37,737 bases of DNA from an uncultured Clostridia bacterium (GCA_937919015.1 CALFPN010000146.1:1-37737), one strand, 5' to 3'. Positions 17,363-24,896 are shown, numbered from the stretch's first letter. The notes: a model not told the origin generated them from the sequence alone. Program-made: numbers and translations.

Positions 17363-17997
17363 CAATCCTCACCCCCGTATGCTTCGTTCATCTGGCGAAA
17401 GGCTTCCCCGATGATATCGTAAGAATATCCCTTCCGCAGCAGAAAGTCGTATAGTTTCTTTTTCTGTTTCTCATCTGCAGGGGGCCAGTTGCCGCGGCTT
17501 TTTCTCTCCAGCCAATGGAAGGCATCGCCTGCCTCGTCCATTTCCGTCTCCGCCATCACTTCATCGATGATGCGGGCGGAAATGCCCCTCTGTCTCAGTT
17601 CTATTTTCAGCGCATAGCCGCTTTTGGGCTTCATCCGCAGTTTTTCTCTGATATATTTCCGGCAGTATTCCCTGTCGTCGGCGTAACCGTATTTTTCAAG
17701 AAAGGCAATGACCTTTTCAATCACTTCTTCCGAAAATTCCTTTTCCGAAAGTTTCATGCGGATCTCCTTCACGGTACGCATCTTGTAGCCGATATAGTGC
17801 AAAGCCGTATCCTGGGCCTTGATGTAAATCAGGCTGTTCTGGATATATTCCACCGTTTCCTCCGGCACTTCTCTGCCTTCTTTCAGTTTGAAATAGAGGA
17901 TATCCTGCATGGGCAGCGCAAAGGCGTATGTGCCGTCAATGAAAATGTTGTATCTGGTTTCGTCTTTTTTCTGTTGTGTAATGGCTGTAACGAACAT
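17362..17997 (-). CDS. recX: Regulatory protein RecX
   Basis: A 211-residue RecX-family protein, which binds RecA filaments and restrains recombination. Recognisable stretches are ALHYIGYKMRTVKEIRMKL, YADDREYCRKYI, KPKSGYALKIELRQRGI and the C-terminal KKKLYDFLLRKGYSYDII, giving the three-helix repeats of the family. The ATG at 17997 has AAAGGAGG seven bases upstream; translation from 18057 would run over that site and the promoter. recA is not in the window. A TPR gene is coupled downstream. Confidence 0.93.
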   Translation of the reverse strand: MFVTAITQQKKDETRYNIFIDGTYAFALPMQDILYFKLKEGREVPEETVEYIQNSLIYIKAQDTALHYIGYKMRTVKEIRMKLSEKEFSEEVIEKVIAFLEKYGYADDREYCRKYIREKLRMKPKSGYALKIELRQRGISARIIDEVMAETEMDEAGDAFHWLERKSRGNWPPADEKQKKKLYDFLLRKGYSYDIIGEAFRQMNEAYGGED

Positions 17998-18027
17998 TGC
18001 ACCGCCTCCTTTCTTTCGTAATAAAAT

Positions 18028-18033
18028 ATTATA
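18028..18033 (-). promoter_or_regulatory. -10 box for recX
   Basis: A perfect TATAAT on the minus strand lies about 30 bases upstream of the recX start. The -35 at the right distance (TGGCGC) is poor, so regulation by an activator or another sigma factor is possible. Confidence 0.55.
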
Positions 18034-18060
18034 CCACGTTTTTTTCTCCTGCGCCATTCA

Positions 18061-18099
18061 TAAAAACACCCCTCTCGCCGAAGGTTGGCAAAAGGGTTA
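18061..18099 (-). terminator. Terminator after the zinc-ribbon gene
   Basis: On the minus strand ACCCTTTTGCC pairs with GGCGAGAGGGGT (one bulge, some G-U pairs) and is followed by GTTTTTA. It separates the accessory block from recX. Confidence 0.75.
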
Positions 18100-18129
18100 T
18101 TTCCATTACGTTATATCTTTTTCAAGGAT

Positions 18130-18345
18130 TTATTTCGTCATAATCAGTCCACATTTTTCACATCGTTTTGCATCCGCATAATAATACATCCACCAAAACG
18201 GAATCTCTTCATTTCTGTTCAGCAGCTCCGCCCCTTTCGTATTCCTTGGCTTCTTTATTGTTCCTACCTGCGATGTCCATACAATATCCGCAACGCTCCC
18301 GAGGAATCCTTCTTGCATTTCTACTCCACAAATCGGACATTTCAT
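18130..18345 (-). CDS. Small zinc-ribbon protein
   Basis: A 71-residue protein with two CxxC pairs, MKCPICGVEMQEGFL at the N-terminus and RCEKCGLIM at the C-terminus, which together should bind one zinc. The spacing and the aromatic middle (PFWWMYYY) resemble the small PF20097 (DUF6487)-type proteins, but this is from memory of the pattern. AAAGGAGG precedes the ATG at 18345, six bases away. It is the last gene of the accessory block and is followed by a terminator. The function is unknown. Confidence 0.75.
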   Translation of the reverse strand: MKCPICGVEMQEGFLGSVADIVWTSQVGTIKKPRNTKGAELLNRNEEIPFWWMYYYADAKRCEKCGLIMTK

Positions 18346-18366
18346 AAGCTTCCTCCTTTTCATTTT

Positions 18367-18837
18367 TTAATAATACGCTTGTAAAATTACATCATTGTTT
18401 CCGGATTTCAAAACAATGTCCCCGCAGAACCATTTTCCTGTAAGAAACACTTCATATTCCCCCTGCTCGACGATAATGTCTTTTTCTGCATCCTTCAACA
18501 ACACTGTGTCAATCTTACCATTTTCTTGGTTCTCAAACAAAAGCTTTCCTTCTCCCGAAATACAATCGCAAGAAAGATTCAGTTTTGCCGTTTCCGGAGT
18601 GGAGATAGAACAAAGCCCGCTATTTCCGCAAAGAAATATCAAATGTGCTTCCAATTCGCTGTTATTCAATATAGATGTTGTATATACTACGGAACTTTCC
18701 TTTTCACGGTATTCTAATAAAATTTTGTCTGCTGGAATATCATATAAATTACTTGCAGCTATCATCTGATTTATAAATAGAAAATTTATAATCAAACAAC
18801 CTGCTATCACTAAAATGCTCCATTTTTTTCTATTCAT
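18367..18837 (-). CDS. Secreted or membrane-anchored protein of unknown function
   Basis: A 156-residue protein with a signal anchor (about residues 6-28) and an extracytoplasmic domain rich in beta-type sequence. Four cysteines occur in the domain (GNSGLC, SCDC and KWFC), possibly as disulfides. AAAGGAGG lies six bases upstream of the ATG within the repeat at 18838-19061. No family is recognised. It occupies the cargo position behind the second copy of the repeat. Confidence 0.7.
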   Translation of the reverse strand: MNRKKWSILVIAGCLIINFLFINQMIAASNLYDIPADKILLEYREKESSVVYTTSILNNSELEAHLIFLCGNSGLCSISTPETAKLNLSCDCISGEGKLLFENQENGKIDTVLLKDAEKDIIVEQGEYEVFLTGKWFCGDIVLKSGNNDVILQAYY

Positions 18838-19061
18838 AAATTCCTCCTTTTGTCTTTTACTTAACTTTTCATGCCTAAAAACCTCACAATCCTCCTTTCC
18901 TAAAAATGCCTTACACCTATTTATCGACTTATCCTCCCATTTCTTCTCGTTTTTTCCAAAAAAATTTTATATATGTAATAAAATGCCGATTTGCACAAAA
19001 AATAGCGTGATTACTCACGCCATTTTATCTACATTTTCTTATTTTTTCACAGTTACGCTGG
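18838..19061 (-). repeat. Direct repeat, copy B
   Basis: About 224 bp that match 19961-20187 at roughly 90% or better, with single substitutions and a one-base indel. In minus-strand order it contains the last codons of a decayed secreted-protein gene, a GCGTG/CACGC terminator, a relic of the sigma factor's last 13 codons (18921-18959), an AAAGGAGG-like site and the ribosome site of the next gene. It ends exactly at the ATG of 18367-18837. Confidence 0.9.
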
Positions 19062-19167
19062 AGTTACTCTGCACCTATGCCTTGACTTCGATCCAATCCG
19101 CATCATAAGCCTTCATAGATATGACAAGTCCGCCGAATATTTCTATCCAGCGAAAGGGGCAAAATTC
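19039..19167 (-). pseudogene. Decayed, internally deleted paralogue of the 148-residue secreted protein
   Basis: Translated on the minus strand, this stretch reads PFRWIEIF, then MKAYDADWIEVKA, a UAG stop, VQS and finally SSVTVKK before UAA. The intact gene at 20165-20611 has, in order, PFASNYIEIF, LKAYDTDKLEIKA, Q, VQS and TSVIVKK. So CAG has become UAG, and both a segment between IEIF and KAYD and a longer one after VQS have been lost. No start codon or signal peptide remains. It sits directly before the copy B terminator, just as the intact gene precedes copy A. Confidence 0.75.
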
Positions 19168-19205
19168 CCGATAATTCCCGATATTCTTCTATCTAAATAA
19201 ACTCT

Positions 19206-19409
19206 CTATTCTTTTTTGTTTTTTAGTTCTTCTATAAAGAAACAAATTCCTATCATTTTAAAAGAAATATCCTCCAGAATCCAAAGCATACGCATATCAC
19301 CAAATCCAAAAATAGCAAATAGTAACGCTAGTATCCAACTTAATACTGGAGAAAAAAGAATGAGCAACAAAGCGCCCTTCCGTGATTTTATCATCTTCAT
19401 CCCTCTCAT
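19206..19409 (-). CDS. Small membrane protein
   Basis: A protein of 67 residues or fewer with two hydrophobic stretches (about 12-34 and 43-58) and a charged C-terminus. The ATG at 19409 overlaps the previous gene by four bases (ATGA); an ATG at 19394 has GAGGG six bases upstream and may be the true start. No family is recognised. By position it may be an immunity-like or helper protein for the secreted 184-residue protein, but nothing in the sequence proves this. Confidence 0.55.
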   Translation of the reverse strand: MRGMKMIKSRKGALLLILFSPVLSWILALLFAIFGFGDMRMLWILEDISFKMIGICFFIEELKNKKE

Positions 19410-19960
19410 TTTACAGGAAATGTTCCATGCTCAATAATTCTGTATTTCTTTGCAGTTTTCGCTCTATCTTTATCTCCTGCATAACCAAAAGAGCCACCTG
19501 TAGCCACTTCGTAACCATCAATTCTTGTATATTCTTTTCCCTTGATAGAATAAATATCGTACACTGGCCAAACTCTTAATTCGTAAGTCTTATTTGGATC
19601 ATAATTTTTCCCGCCATATATACCTTTAAATGTATCTGTAGCAGAATAAGAAGCATCAACACTTAAATTTAATGCAAGTACAATAGCCTCCTTAGCTCCA
19701 ATTTCTACAGCGGATGTAATTGCATCCTTCACAGTAAAAGTGTGTGACTTTTCAAACTCATCCCCGCCAGGACCTCGGCTAATTGCCTTGTACGCACCAT
19801 CTTCTTCACCAGTTTTCCGTTTTGTAACTTTCCAATAAGTATAACCATCTGTTCTTTGTATTACATCATTTTCTATTTTGGGTTCCGCTGCAAAAGCAGA
19901 CATTGTCGTTCCTAATGCCATGACTGTAGCCATACCTAACGCAAATAATTTTTTCAACAT
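19406..19960 (-). CDS. Secreted protein of unknown function
   Basis: A 184-residue protein with a clear Sec signal peptide ending AFA/AEP at about residue 25. The mature part has a central helix-forming stretch (DAITSAVEIGAKEAIVLALNL) and a Tyr/Gly-rich C-terminal half (KGIYGGKNYDPNKTYELRVWPVYDIY). There are no cysteines. AAAGGAGG lies seven to nine bases upstream of the ATG inside the 227-bp repeat. The gene is coupled to the small membrane protein gene by ATGA. No family is recognised. Confidence 0.7.
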   Translation of the reverse strand: MLKKLFALGMATVMALGTTMSAFAAEPKIENDVIQRTDGYTYWKVTKRKTGEEDGAYKAISRGPGGDEFEKSHTFTVKDAITSAVEIGAKEAIVLALNLSVDASYSATDTFKGIYGGKNYDPNKTYELRVWPVYDIYSIKGKEYTRIDGYEVATGGSFGYAGDKDRAKTAKKYRIIEHGTFPVK

Positions 19961-20187
19961 AAAAATTCCTCCTTTTGTCTTTTACTTAACTTTTCATGCC
20001 TAAAAACCTCACGATCCTCCTTTCCTAAAAATGCTTTACACCTATTTATCGACTTATCCTCCCGTTCCTTCCCGTTTTTTCCAAAAAAATTTTATATATG
20101 TAATAAAATATCGATTTGCACAAAAAAATAGCGTGATTACGCACGCCATTTTATCTACATTTTCTTATTTTTTCACAATTACGCTGG
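19961..20187 (-). repeat. Direct repeat, copy A
   Basis: The 227-bp partner of 18838-19061. It begins inside the last codons of the intact 148-residue gene and contains its terminator (GCGTGCGTAATCACGC then TATTTTTTT), a relic of the sigma factor tail (20046-20084), and the leader of the 184-residue gene. A possible promoter is TTGTGC with TATATA 19 bases on. The leader also encodes a short GTG-initiated reading frame of eight codons behind AAAGGAGG in both copies. Confidence 0.9.
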
Positions 20188-20611
20188 TCGTCGTCAATGT
20201 TTTTGTTTCTACCACCTTGCTGCCCACATAAACGTTAAAAGTAAATTTCACCCGATATTTCCCGTCCGGCACAGTCTTTTCCCTATCCATTGTTATAGAA
20301 GTTTTTGCGGCAGACACGGTTGTCGCCGCTCCATAATTCGACCATGTCCCGCCGGAATAACTTTGTACCTGCGCTTTAATCTCTAGCTTGTCTGTGTCAT
20401 ATGCTTTTAATTTTCCTGTAATTTCCAACTTCCCATTCCCCAAATGATCTACATTACCATCGAATATTTCAATATAATTACTGGCAAAAGGCATGATATC
20501 CCCGCTTGCAGAAACCCACACCGATTCTTCCCCTTCCTGCTCCGTTGCCCAGACAGGCTGACACATCATCATACTGCAAACTAACATCATTGGTAACATT
20601 CTTTTTTTCAT
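20165..20611 (-). CDS. Small secreted beta-rich protein
   Basis: A 148-residue protein with a signal peptide ending about VWA/TEQ (residue 23), followed by an alternating, beta-sandwich-like sequence with no cysteine in the mature part. The general look (IMPFA, then repeated short strands ending in a VIVKK tail) recalls small secreted clostridial proteins of the DUF6147 kind, but this is a weak impression. The ATG overlaps the anti-sigma-like gene by four bases, so it is the last cistron of the sigma operon and a likely output of it. A terminator follows within copy A. A decayed copy lies at 19039-19167. Confidence 0.7.
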   Translation of the reverse strand: MKKRMLPMMLVCSMMMCQPVWATEQEGEESVWVSASGDIMPFASNYIEIFDGNVDHLGNGKLEITGKLKAYDTDKLEIKAQVQSYSGGTWSNYGAATTVSAAKTSITMDREKTVPDGKYRVKFTFNVYVGSKVVETKTLTTTSVIVKK

Positions 20612-21477
20612 GATAATTCCTCCTCATATTCTATACTTTCTACAATAATTTTTGCCCGTTCTTCATCGAAGTCCCCTGAAAGTACATAGACCTGATTTTC
20701 ATATTGCCAAACAATAGACATCCATCGTCTGTTTTGCACAAAATAATAGGTAATTCCATCCCAATCGAATTTTATCGGTTCTTCCCCTGTCTTTTCAACA
20801 TACATCGTACTACCCCTGTACTCCAATTTCTTTGCCGAATAGTGATACTCTTTGTCCCCGTCAAAAAACGTAACATCCGCATATTTCTTTCTCTTTCCTG
20901 TACACTCCATTTCCGTGATTTCCATATTCCCCACAAATTCTCCAATCAGCGGTATCTCTGCCCCAAAGTCCGCCTCCAGTTCCGTCCATGCAGTCCCCTT
21001 ATCGTTTTGGATACGCTCGTTGTCCCTCTGGGTCAGCATATTTCCTTGTCCGTTCTCCATGCTGACCTGAAAGGTCTCCGCATCCCATCGGAAGACCGCT
21101 CCAAATAAATTCATGCCCGCAATGGCCACCGTTGCCCCGTTCAGGCAAAGAAACGCTGCCGCCAAAACCATAGCCGCCTTCATTTTTCTGCCCAGACCGC
21201 TCTGCTTGCTCTGTCTGCCCTTGTGTTCCCTTTGCCGGTTCTCTTCTTCCCATTCTTCCACCAGAGGGTAATATTTTTGGAAAAATTCTGCTTTTGCCTG
21301 CTTTGCGTTAAATTTCTCTTCTGTCCCTTCCAGACTTTCCAGCTTCGCCGTCAGCTCGTCGATCCGCTGCAGCGAAAATTCATCCTCTATCTGCTCCACG
21401 GCCTTCGCCAGTTCTTCTCTCAATCTCTTGATTTCCGCCTCCCTTTCCGTGTTTTTTTCTTTATGGAATTCTTCCAT
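20608..21477 (-). CDS. Membrane anti-sigma-like protein
   Basis: A 289-residue single-pass membrane protein. Residues 1-80 are a charged, helical cytosolic region, followed by a basic patch and one membrane helix at about 101-121. The extracytoplasmic part ends with YYFVQNRRWMSIVWQYENQ and a GDFDEERAKIIVESIEY stretch, which resemble the DUF4367 domain found in clostridial sigma-linked membrane proteins. It lies 19 bases after the sigma gene with GGAGGG upstream of the ATG. Topology and position fit an anti-sigma factor that holds the sigma factor at the membrane; this is inferred. Confidence 0.72.
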   Translation of the reverse strand: MEEFHKEKNTEREAEIKRLREELAKAVEQIEDEFSLQRIDELTAKLESLEGTEEKFNAKQAKAEFFQKYYPLVEEWEEENRQREHKGRQSKQSGLGRKMKAAMVLAAAFLCLNGATVAIAGMNLFGAVFRWDAETFQVSMENGQGNMLTQRDNERIQNDKGTAWTELEADFGAEIPLIGEFVGNMEITEMECTGKRKKYADVTFFDGDKEYHYSAKKLEYRGSTMYVEKTGEEPIKFDWDGITYYFVQNRRWMSIVWQYENQVYVLSGDFDEERAKIIVESIEYEEELS

Positions 21478-21496
21478 AGATTATCCCTCCGTTTAT

Positions 21497-22021
21497 TTAT
21501 CGAGTTACGTTCTCGTTTTTTCTCGTTTTTTCCAAAATTTTTTTTGTTTTTCTCAAAACCCTGTCTCCAAAGGAGGTCACGCCACTATAAGAAAGGTCGA
21601 AAACTTCCGCCAGTTCTTGATGGGTTTTCTCATGCACAAATCGTTCTACGATATATTGATACTCCCGCTCCCGCAGTATGCCCTGCAGGTCAGCGATGAT
21701 CCCCAGATCCTCAAATTCATACTGCTCTGAATATCCCCTTTCCTCTATTTCATCCGTCAGAATTTCTCTGCGCTGCCCATCCTTCGTGTATTTTTTATCA
21801 TATAATAGCTGTTTGATGACATTTTGCATGGTCTGGTATAGCCATAATTTTTTGTTTTCATGGGAATATAGCTGCTCCATCCGTAAAGCTGCCACCAGAA
21901 ATACCATCTGCACGGCATCCTTGGCTTTTTCCTCTCCCAAGCGGTATTTTGCCATCAGATATAAATTTTTGCTATATTCCTCATATAGCCTGTCCAGCAA
22001 TTCCTTTTCTCTGTACTCCAT
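21497..22021 (-). CDS. ECF-like RNA polymerase sigma factor
   Basis: A 174-residue protein with a region 2 (about 8-75: LYEEYSKNLYLMAKYRLG, DAVQMVFLVA, LWLYQTMQNVI) and a region 4 helix-turn-helix near the C-terminus (EKTHQELAEVFDLSYSGVT, then VLRKTKKIL). There is no region 1.1 or region 3, as in ECF sigma factors. AGAGG precedes the ATG. A hairpin lies directly upstream and no promoter fits between it and the start, so transcription may begin inside or before the GNAT gene. Its last 13 codons are echoed twice downstream in the repeats. Confidence 0.85.
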   Translation of the reverse strand: MEYREKELLDRLYEEYSKNLYLMAKYRLGEEKAKDAVQMVFLVAALRMEQLYSHENKKLWLYQTMQNVIKQLLYDKKYTKDGQRREILTDEIEERGYSEQYEFEDLGIIADLQGILREREYQYIVERFVHEKTHQELAEVFDLSYSGVTSFGDRVLRKTKKILEKTRKNENVTR

Positions 22022-22038
22022 CTCTTAACCTCTTAAAT

Positions 22039-22064
22039 AGCCCTGAGACTTTCGTCTCAGGGCT
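22039..22064 (-). terminator. Perfect hairpin between the GNAT and sigma genes
   Basis: AGCCCTGAGAC and GTCTCAGGGCT are perfect arms around a four-base loop. The following minus-strand sequence is only weakly U-rich (ATTTAAG), so read-through into the sigma gene is likely. Confidence 0.65.
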
Positions 22065-22074
22065 CTCGTTTCGT

Positions 22075-22701
22075 TTAAAACATCTGACCGGGCAGTTTCA
22101 GTTTTTCTTTATAGGGAAATTGTTTATCAAATGCATCGACTTCTGCTTCATCCACAAAATAAATCTGCGGCGTTGCATATTCACCGCTGATGCCATCCAG
22201 ATATCCGGGTATCAGTTCCTTGCAAAGGAAAAAGGATGCATCTTCCCCTTCCGGCAGTCCATGATAGCGGATACCAAACTGGCTTGCATAAGTGAATCCA
22301 CTCTTCCCGTAGAAATCGATATTCCCTTCAAAGCACAGGGCACCAGCACCATATTTTGCCGCCTGCTCCAGAGAATAGTCCAGCAGAATCTTGCCATATC
22401 CCTGTCTTTTGAACTTTGGCGCAATACAGATGGGCCCCATGGTCAGAATGGGGATGTTTCTGCCGTCGTCGGCTTTGATATTCGCCTTCACAAACACATT
22501 CTGGCCAATGATCTCGCCATCTTTTTCCATAACAAAAACCAGTTCCGGAATAAAGTCCTCCGCCTCTCTCATCACATGCAGCACATAATGCTCCAAACAG
22601 CCGGGGCGGTATACATTCCAGAAGGCTTCCCTTACCAGATATTCTACTTTTGCGCGGTCTTCTTTTCTTTCTAAACGAATGCTATAGTCATTTTTATTCA
22701 T
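22075..22701 (-). CDS. GNAT-family N-acetyltransferase
   Basis: A 208-residue acetyltransferase. The acetyl-CoA-binding motif A is visible as ICIAPKFKRQGYGKILLDYSL, with R-Q-G-Y-G as the pyrophosphate loop, followed by FYGKSGFTYA as motif B. The C-terminal third is not conserved in a way I recognise, so the substrate is unknown. The ATG at 22701 has AGGAGGG seven bases upstream; the leader before it can fold so as to mask that site. Confidence 0.88.
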   Translation of the reverse strand: MNKNDYSIRLERKEDRAKVEYLVREAFWNVYRPGCLEHYVLHVMREAEDFIPELVFVMEKDGEIIGQNVFVKANIKADDGRNIPILTMGPICIAPKFKRQGYGKILLDYSLEQAAKYGAGALCFEGNIDFYGKSGFTYASQFGIRYHGLPEGEDASFFLCKELIPGYLDGISGEYATPQIYFVDEAEVDAFDKQFPYKEKLKLPGQMF

Positions 22702-22860
22702 TATTTTTCCCTCCTGATGATTGTTGACTGCAATGCTGGGAGGTTCGGGGGAAATTGTCCGCAAACCTCCCGGTTATGCTACAATCTCCAAGGTGTTGTT
22801 TTTCTTCAAACAGCAAATCTCCTTAAAATATAAATAATATTGATTTTATCTGAAGGCTCT
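22702..22860 (-). promoter_or_regulatory. Structured leader of the GNAT gene
   Basis: GGGAGGTT and AACCTCCC (22738-22745 and 22764-22771) form a perfect 8-bp stem. The CCTCCC arm is also complementary to the ribosome site AGGAGGG (22709-22715), so two structures compete: one leaves the ribosome site free and the other masks it. Confidence 0.5.
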
Positions 22861-22904
22861 CGCCTTACAGTCTCATGTTACAGCGATTTCCCGCCATTGT
22901 AAAC

Positions 22905-23276
22905 TCATTTCTGCAGGAATCGATCCAGATATTCTTCCAGAGCCTTTTTGCCTTCTTCGAAACCCTCAGGGCCTTCACTATGACCCATGGCGTGGATATA
23001 TTCCTCCATGGTGTCTTTGTAAGTCACATGAAGGGTCCAGCTGTTGCCGCTGCACATGCACATGTCCAGTTTGCAGAAATCATTCCATTTGCCGATGTTG
23101 TTTGCACGGATGACTCTTTCCAGCCCATCCAGTTCTTCCTCCGTCATTTCGCAGCGTTTCGCCTGCATCATGCCGTCGAATTTATCGATCCACAGCCCCT
23201 GCTGGGGGTTGTAGCGATACCATTCCATAAAGCCATTCGTATCGGCAAAGCGGAAAGAAAATGTATCGATTTTCAT
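22905..23276 (-). CDS. Small soluble protein of unknown function
   Basis: A 123-residue protein with the pattern NNIGKWNDFCKLD, then GNSWTLHVTYKD and a C-terminal GFEEGKKALEEYLDRFL. This order is familiar from small clostridial proteins and lipoprotein domains, but I know no name or function for it. The cysteines cluster at CKLDMCMC. The ATG at 23276 is preferred because the family pattern begins there and a purine-rich site (GAAGGG) lies upstream; a TTG at 23297 is less likely. It follows rny after a terminator. Confidence 0.72.
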   Translation of the reverse strand: MKIDTFSFRFADTNGFMEWYRYNPQQGLWIDKFDGMMQAKRCEMTEEELDGLERVIRANNIGKWNDFCKLDMCMCSGNSWTLHVTYKDTMEEYIHAMGHSEGPEGFEEGKKALEEYLDRFLQK

Positions 23277-23292
23277 AAGGTTTCCCTTCTTT

Positions 23293-23330
23293 CTCAAAAA
23301 AAGAAAGCCGCTCTTTCCAGAGCGGCTCTT
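23293..23330 (-). terminator. Terminator of rny
   Basis: GCCGCTCT and AGAGCGGC form a perfect stem around TTCC; on the minus strand the stem is followed by TTTCTTTTTTT. Confidence 0.92.
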
Positions 23331-23348
23331 CGATTTCAGGTGTTAAAA

Positions 23349-24896
23349 TTATTTTGCGTATTCCACAGCTCTGGTTTCTCTGACCAGATTTACCTTGATC
23401 TGACCGGGATATTCCAGTTCTTCTTCGATCTTCTTCGCAATTTCTCTTGCCAGAAGAACCATACCTTCATCGGTCACATCTTCGGGTACTATCATAATTC
23501 GCAGTTCACGACCAGCCTGAATTGCGAAAGATTTTTCAACGCCCTTGAAGCTGTCAGCAATTTCTTCCAGCTTCTGCAATCTCTTGATGTAGGATTCCAG
23601 AGTTTCTCTTCTTGCGCCGGGTCTTGCTGCGGAGATCGCGTCTGCCGCCTGTACCAGCACTGCAATGATGCTCTGCGGTTCTACGTCACCATGGTGGGCT
23701 TCCACCGCATTGATGACTGTGGCATTTTCCTTATAACGTTTCAAAAGGCCAACGCCAATAGAAACATGGGAACCTTCCATTTCATGGTCAACGCTCTTAC
23801 CGATATCGTGGAGGAGCCCCGCGCGTTTTGCAAGGGTTACATCCACGCCCAATTCTGCGGCCATAAGCCCTGCCAGATGGGCAACTTCCATGGAGTGTTT
23901 CAGTACATTCTGACCATAGCTTGTACGGTATTTCAGTTTACCCAGCAGCTTGATCAGTTCAGGATGCAGACCGTTGACACCGGTGTCAAAGGATGCTGCT
24001 TCGCCTTCTTCTCTGATCGTTGTTTCCACTTCTTTTCTGGCTTTTTCCACCATTTCCTCGATACGGGAAGGATGAACACGGCCATCTACGATCAGTTTTT
24101 CCAGAGCCAGTCTTGCGATCTCTCTTCTGATGGGATCGAAACCGGACAGGATGACTGCTTCGGGTGTGTCATCGATGATCAGATCGATGCCGGTCAGTGT
24201 TTCCAGTGCACGGATATTTCTGCCTTCACGGCCGATGATGCGGCCTTTCATTTCGTCATTGGGCAGCTGCACAACGGATACGGTCGTTTCTGCCACATGG
24301 TCTACGGCGCAACGCTGGATCGCATTTGCAACGATTTCTCTGGAGCGTTTGTCCGCTTCCATTTTTGCTTTGCTTTCCGCTTCTTTGATGAGCAGTGTTG
24401 CTTCGTGTTTGACATCGTTTTCTACCATGGCGAGGATATGATTCTTCGCTTCTTCGGTAGTCAGACCGGAGATACGTTCCAGTTCCTGTAACTGTTTTTC
24501 TCTCAGGGCTTTTGCTTCTTCTTTCTGTCTGTCCAGTTCCTCCAGCTTTTTCGTCATATGCTCTTCTTTCTTTTCAAGAGCTTCAACCTTTTTGTCCAAA
24601 GTTTCTTCTTTCTGGAACAGACGTCTTTCATTTTTCTGAAGTTCGTTTCTTCTTTCGCGAACTTCTCTTTCCAGTTCATTTTTTGTCCTGATACTGTCTT
24701 CTTTTGCTTCCAGAAGGATCTCCTTCTTTCTTGCTTCCGCTTCCTTCGCAGCATCGTCAACGATCTTGCGGGCTCTTTCTTCCGCCACGCCGACCTTACC
24801 TTCTGCGATCTTCTTGCGATATGCAATGCCGACAATTACGCCGACCAGCAAACATACGACAGCCAAGATAATACTTATCGGATCTATGAAAAACAC
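23349..24896 (-). CDS. rny: Ribonuclease Y
   Basis: A 515-residue membrane-anchored endoribonuclease that starts bulk mRNA decay in Firmicutes. An N-terminal membrane helix (about 6-26) is followed by a long Glu/Lys-rich coiled coil (to about 205), a KH domain (MKGRIIGREGRNIRALE) and an HD domain with HSMEVAHLAGL and LLHDIGK. The C-terminal stretch GRELRIMIVPEDVTDE is typical. The start is uncertain. A GTG at 24896 overlaps the AAGGGGAGG ribosome site, whereas an ATA at 24887 lies exactly eight bases from it; no ATG, GTG or TTG lies at a normal distance. It has its own promoter and terminator. Confidence 0.97.
   Translation of the reverse strand: MFFIDPISIILAVVCLLVGVIVGIAYRKKIAEGKVGVAEERARKIVDDAAKEAEARKKEILLEAKEDSIRTKNELEREVRERRNELQKNERRLFQKEETLDKKVEALEKKEEHMTKKLEELDRQKEEAKALREKQLQELERISGLTTEEAKNHILAMVENDVKHEATLLIKEAESKAKMEADKRSREIVANAIQRCAVDHVAETTVSVVQLPNDEMKGRIIGREGRNIRALETLTGIDLIIDDTPEAVILSGFDPIRREIARLALEKLIVDGRVHPSRIEEMVEKARKEVETTIREEGEAASFDTGVNGLHPELIKLLGKLKYRTSYGQNVLKHSMEVAHLAGLMAAELGVDVTLAKRAGLLHDIGKSVDHEMEGSHVSIGVGLLKRYKENATVINAVEAHHGDVEPQSIIAVLVQAADAISAARPGARRETLESYIKRLQKLEEIADSFKGVEKSFAIQAGRELRIMIVPEDVTDEGMVLLAREIAKKIEEELEYPGQIKVNLVRETRAVEYAK

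Noticed and set aside
15968..17422. A 484-codon plus-strand reading frame
   Set aside because: It is opposite the TPR gene; a by-product of its repetitive, Leu/Ala/Glu-rich codons.
20046..20084. Reading the shared 39-bp motif as an ECF promoter (GGAAC and CGATAA)
   Set aside because: The spacing of about 12 bases is too short for an ECF promoter, and codon-wise agreement with the sigma C-terminus explains it better.
22875..24491. A 538-codon plus-strand reading frame
   Set aside because: It is opposite rny and the neighbouring small gene; its composition is that of an antisense frame and it has no ribosome site.
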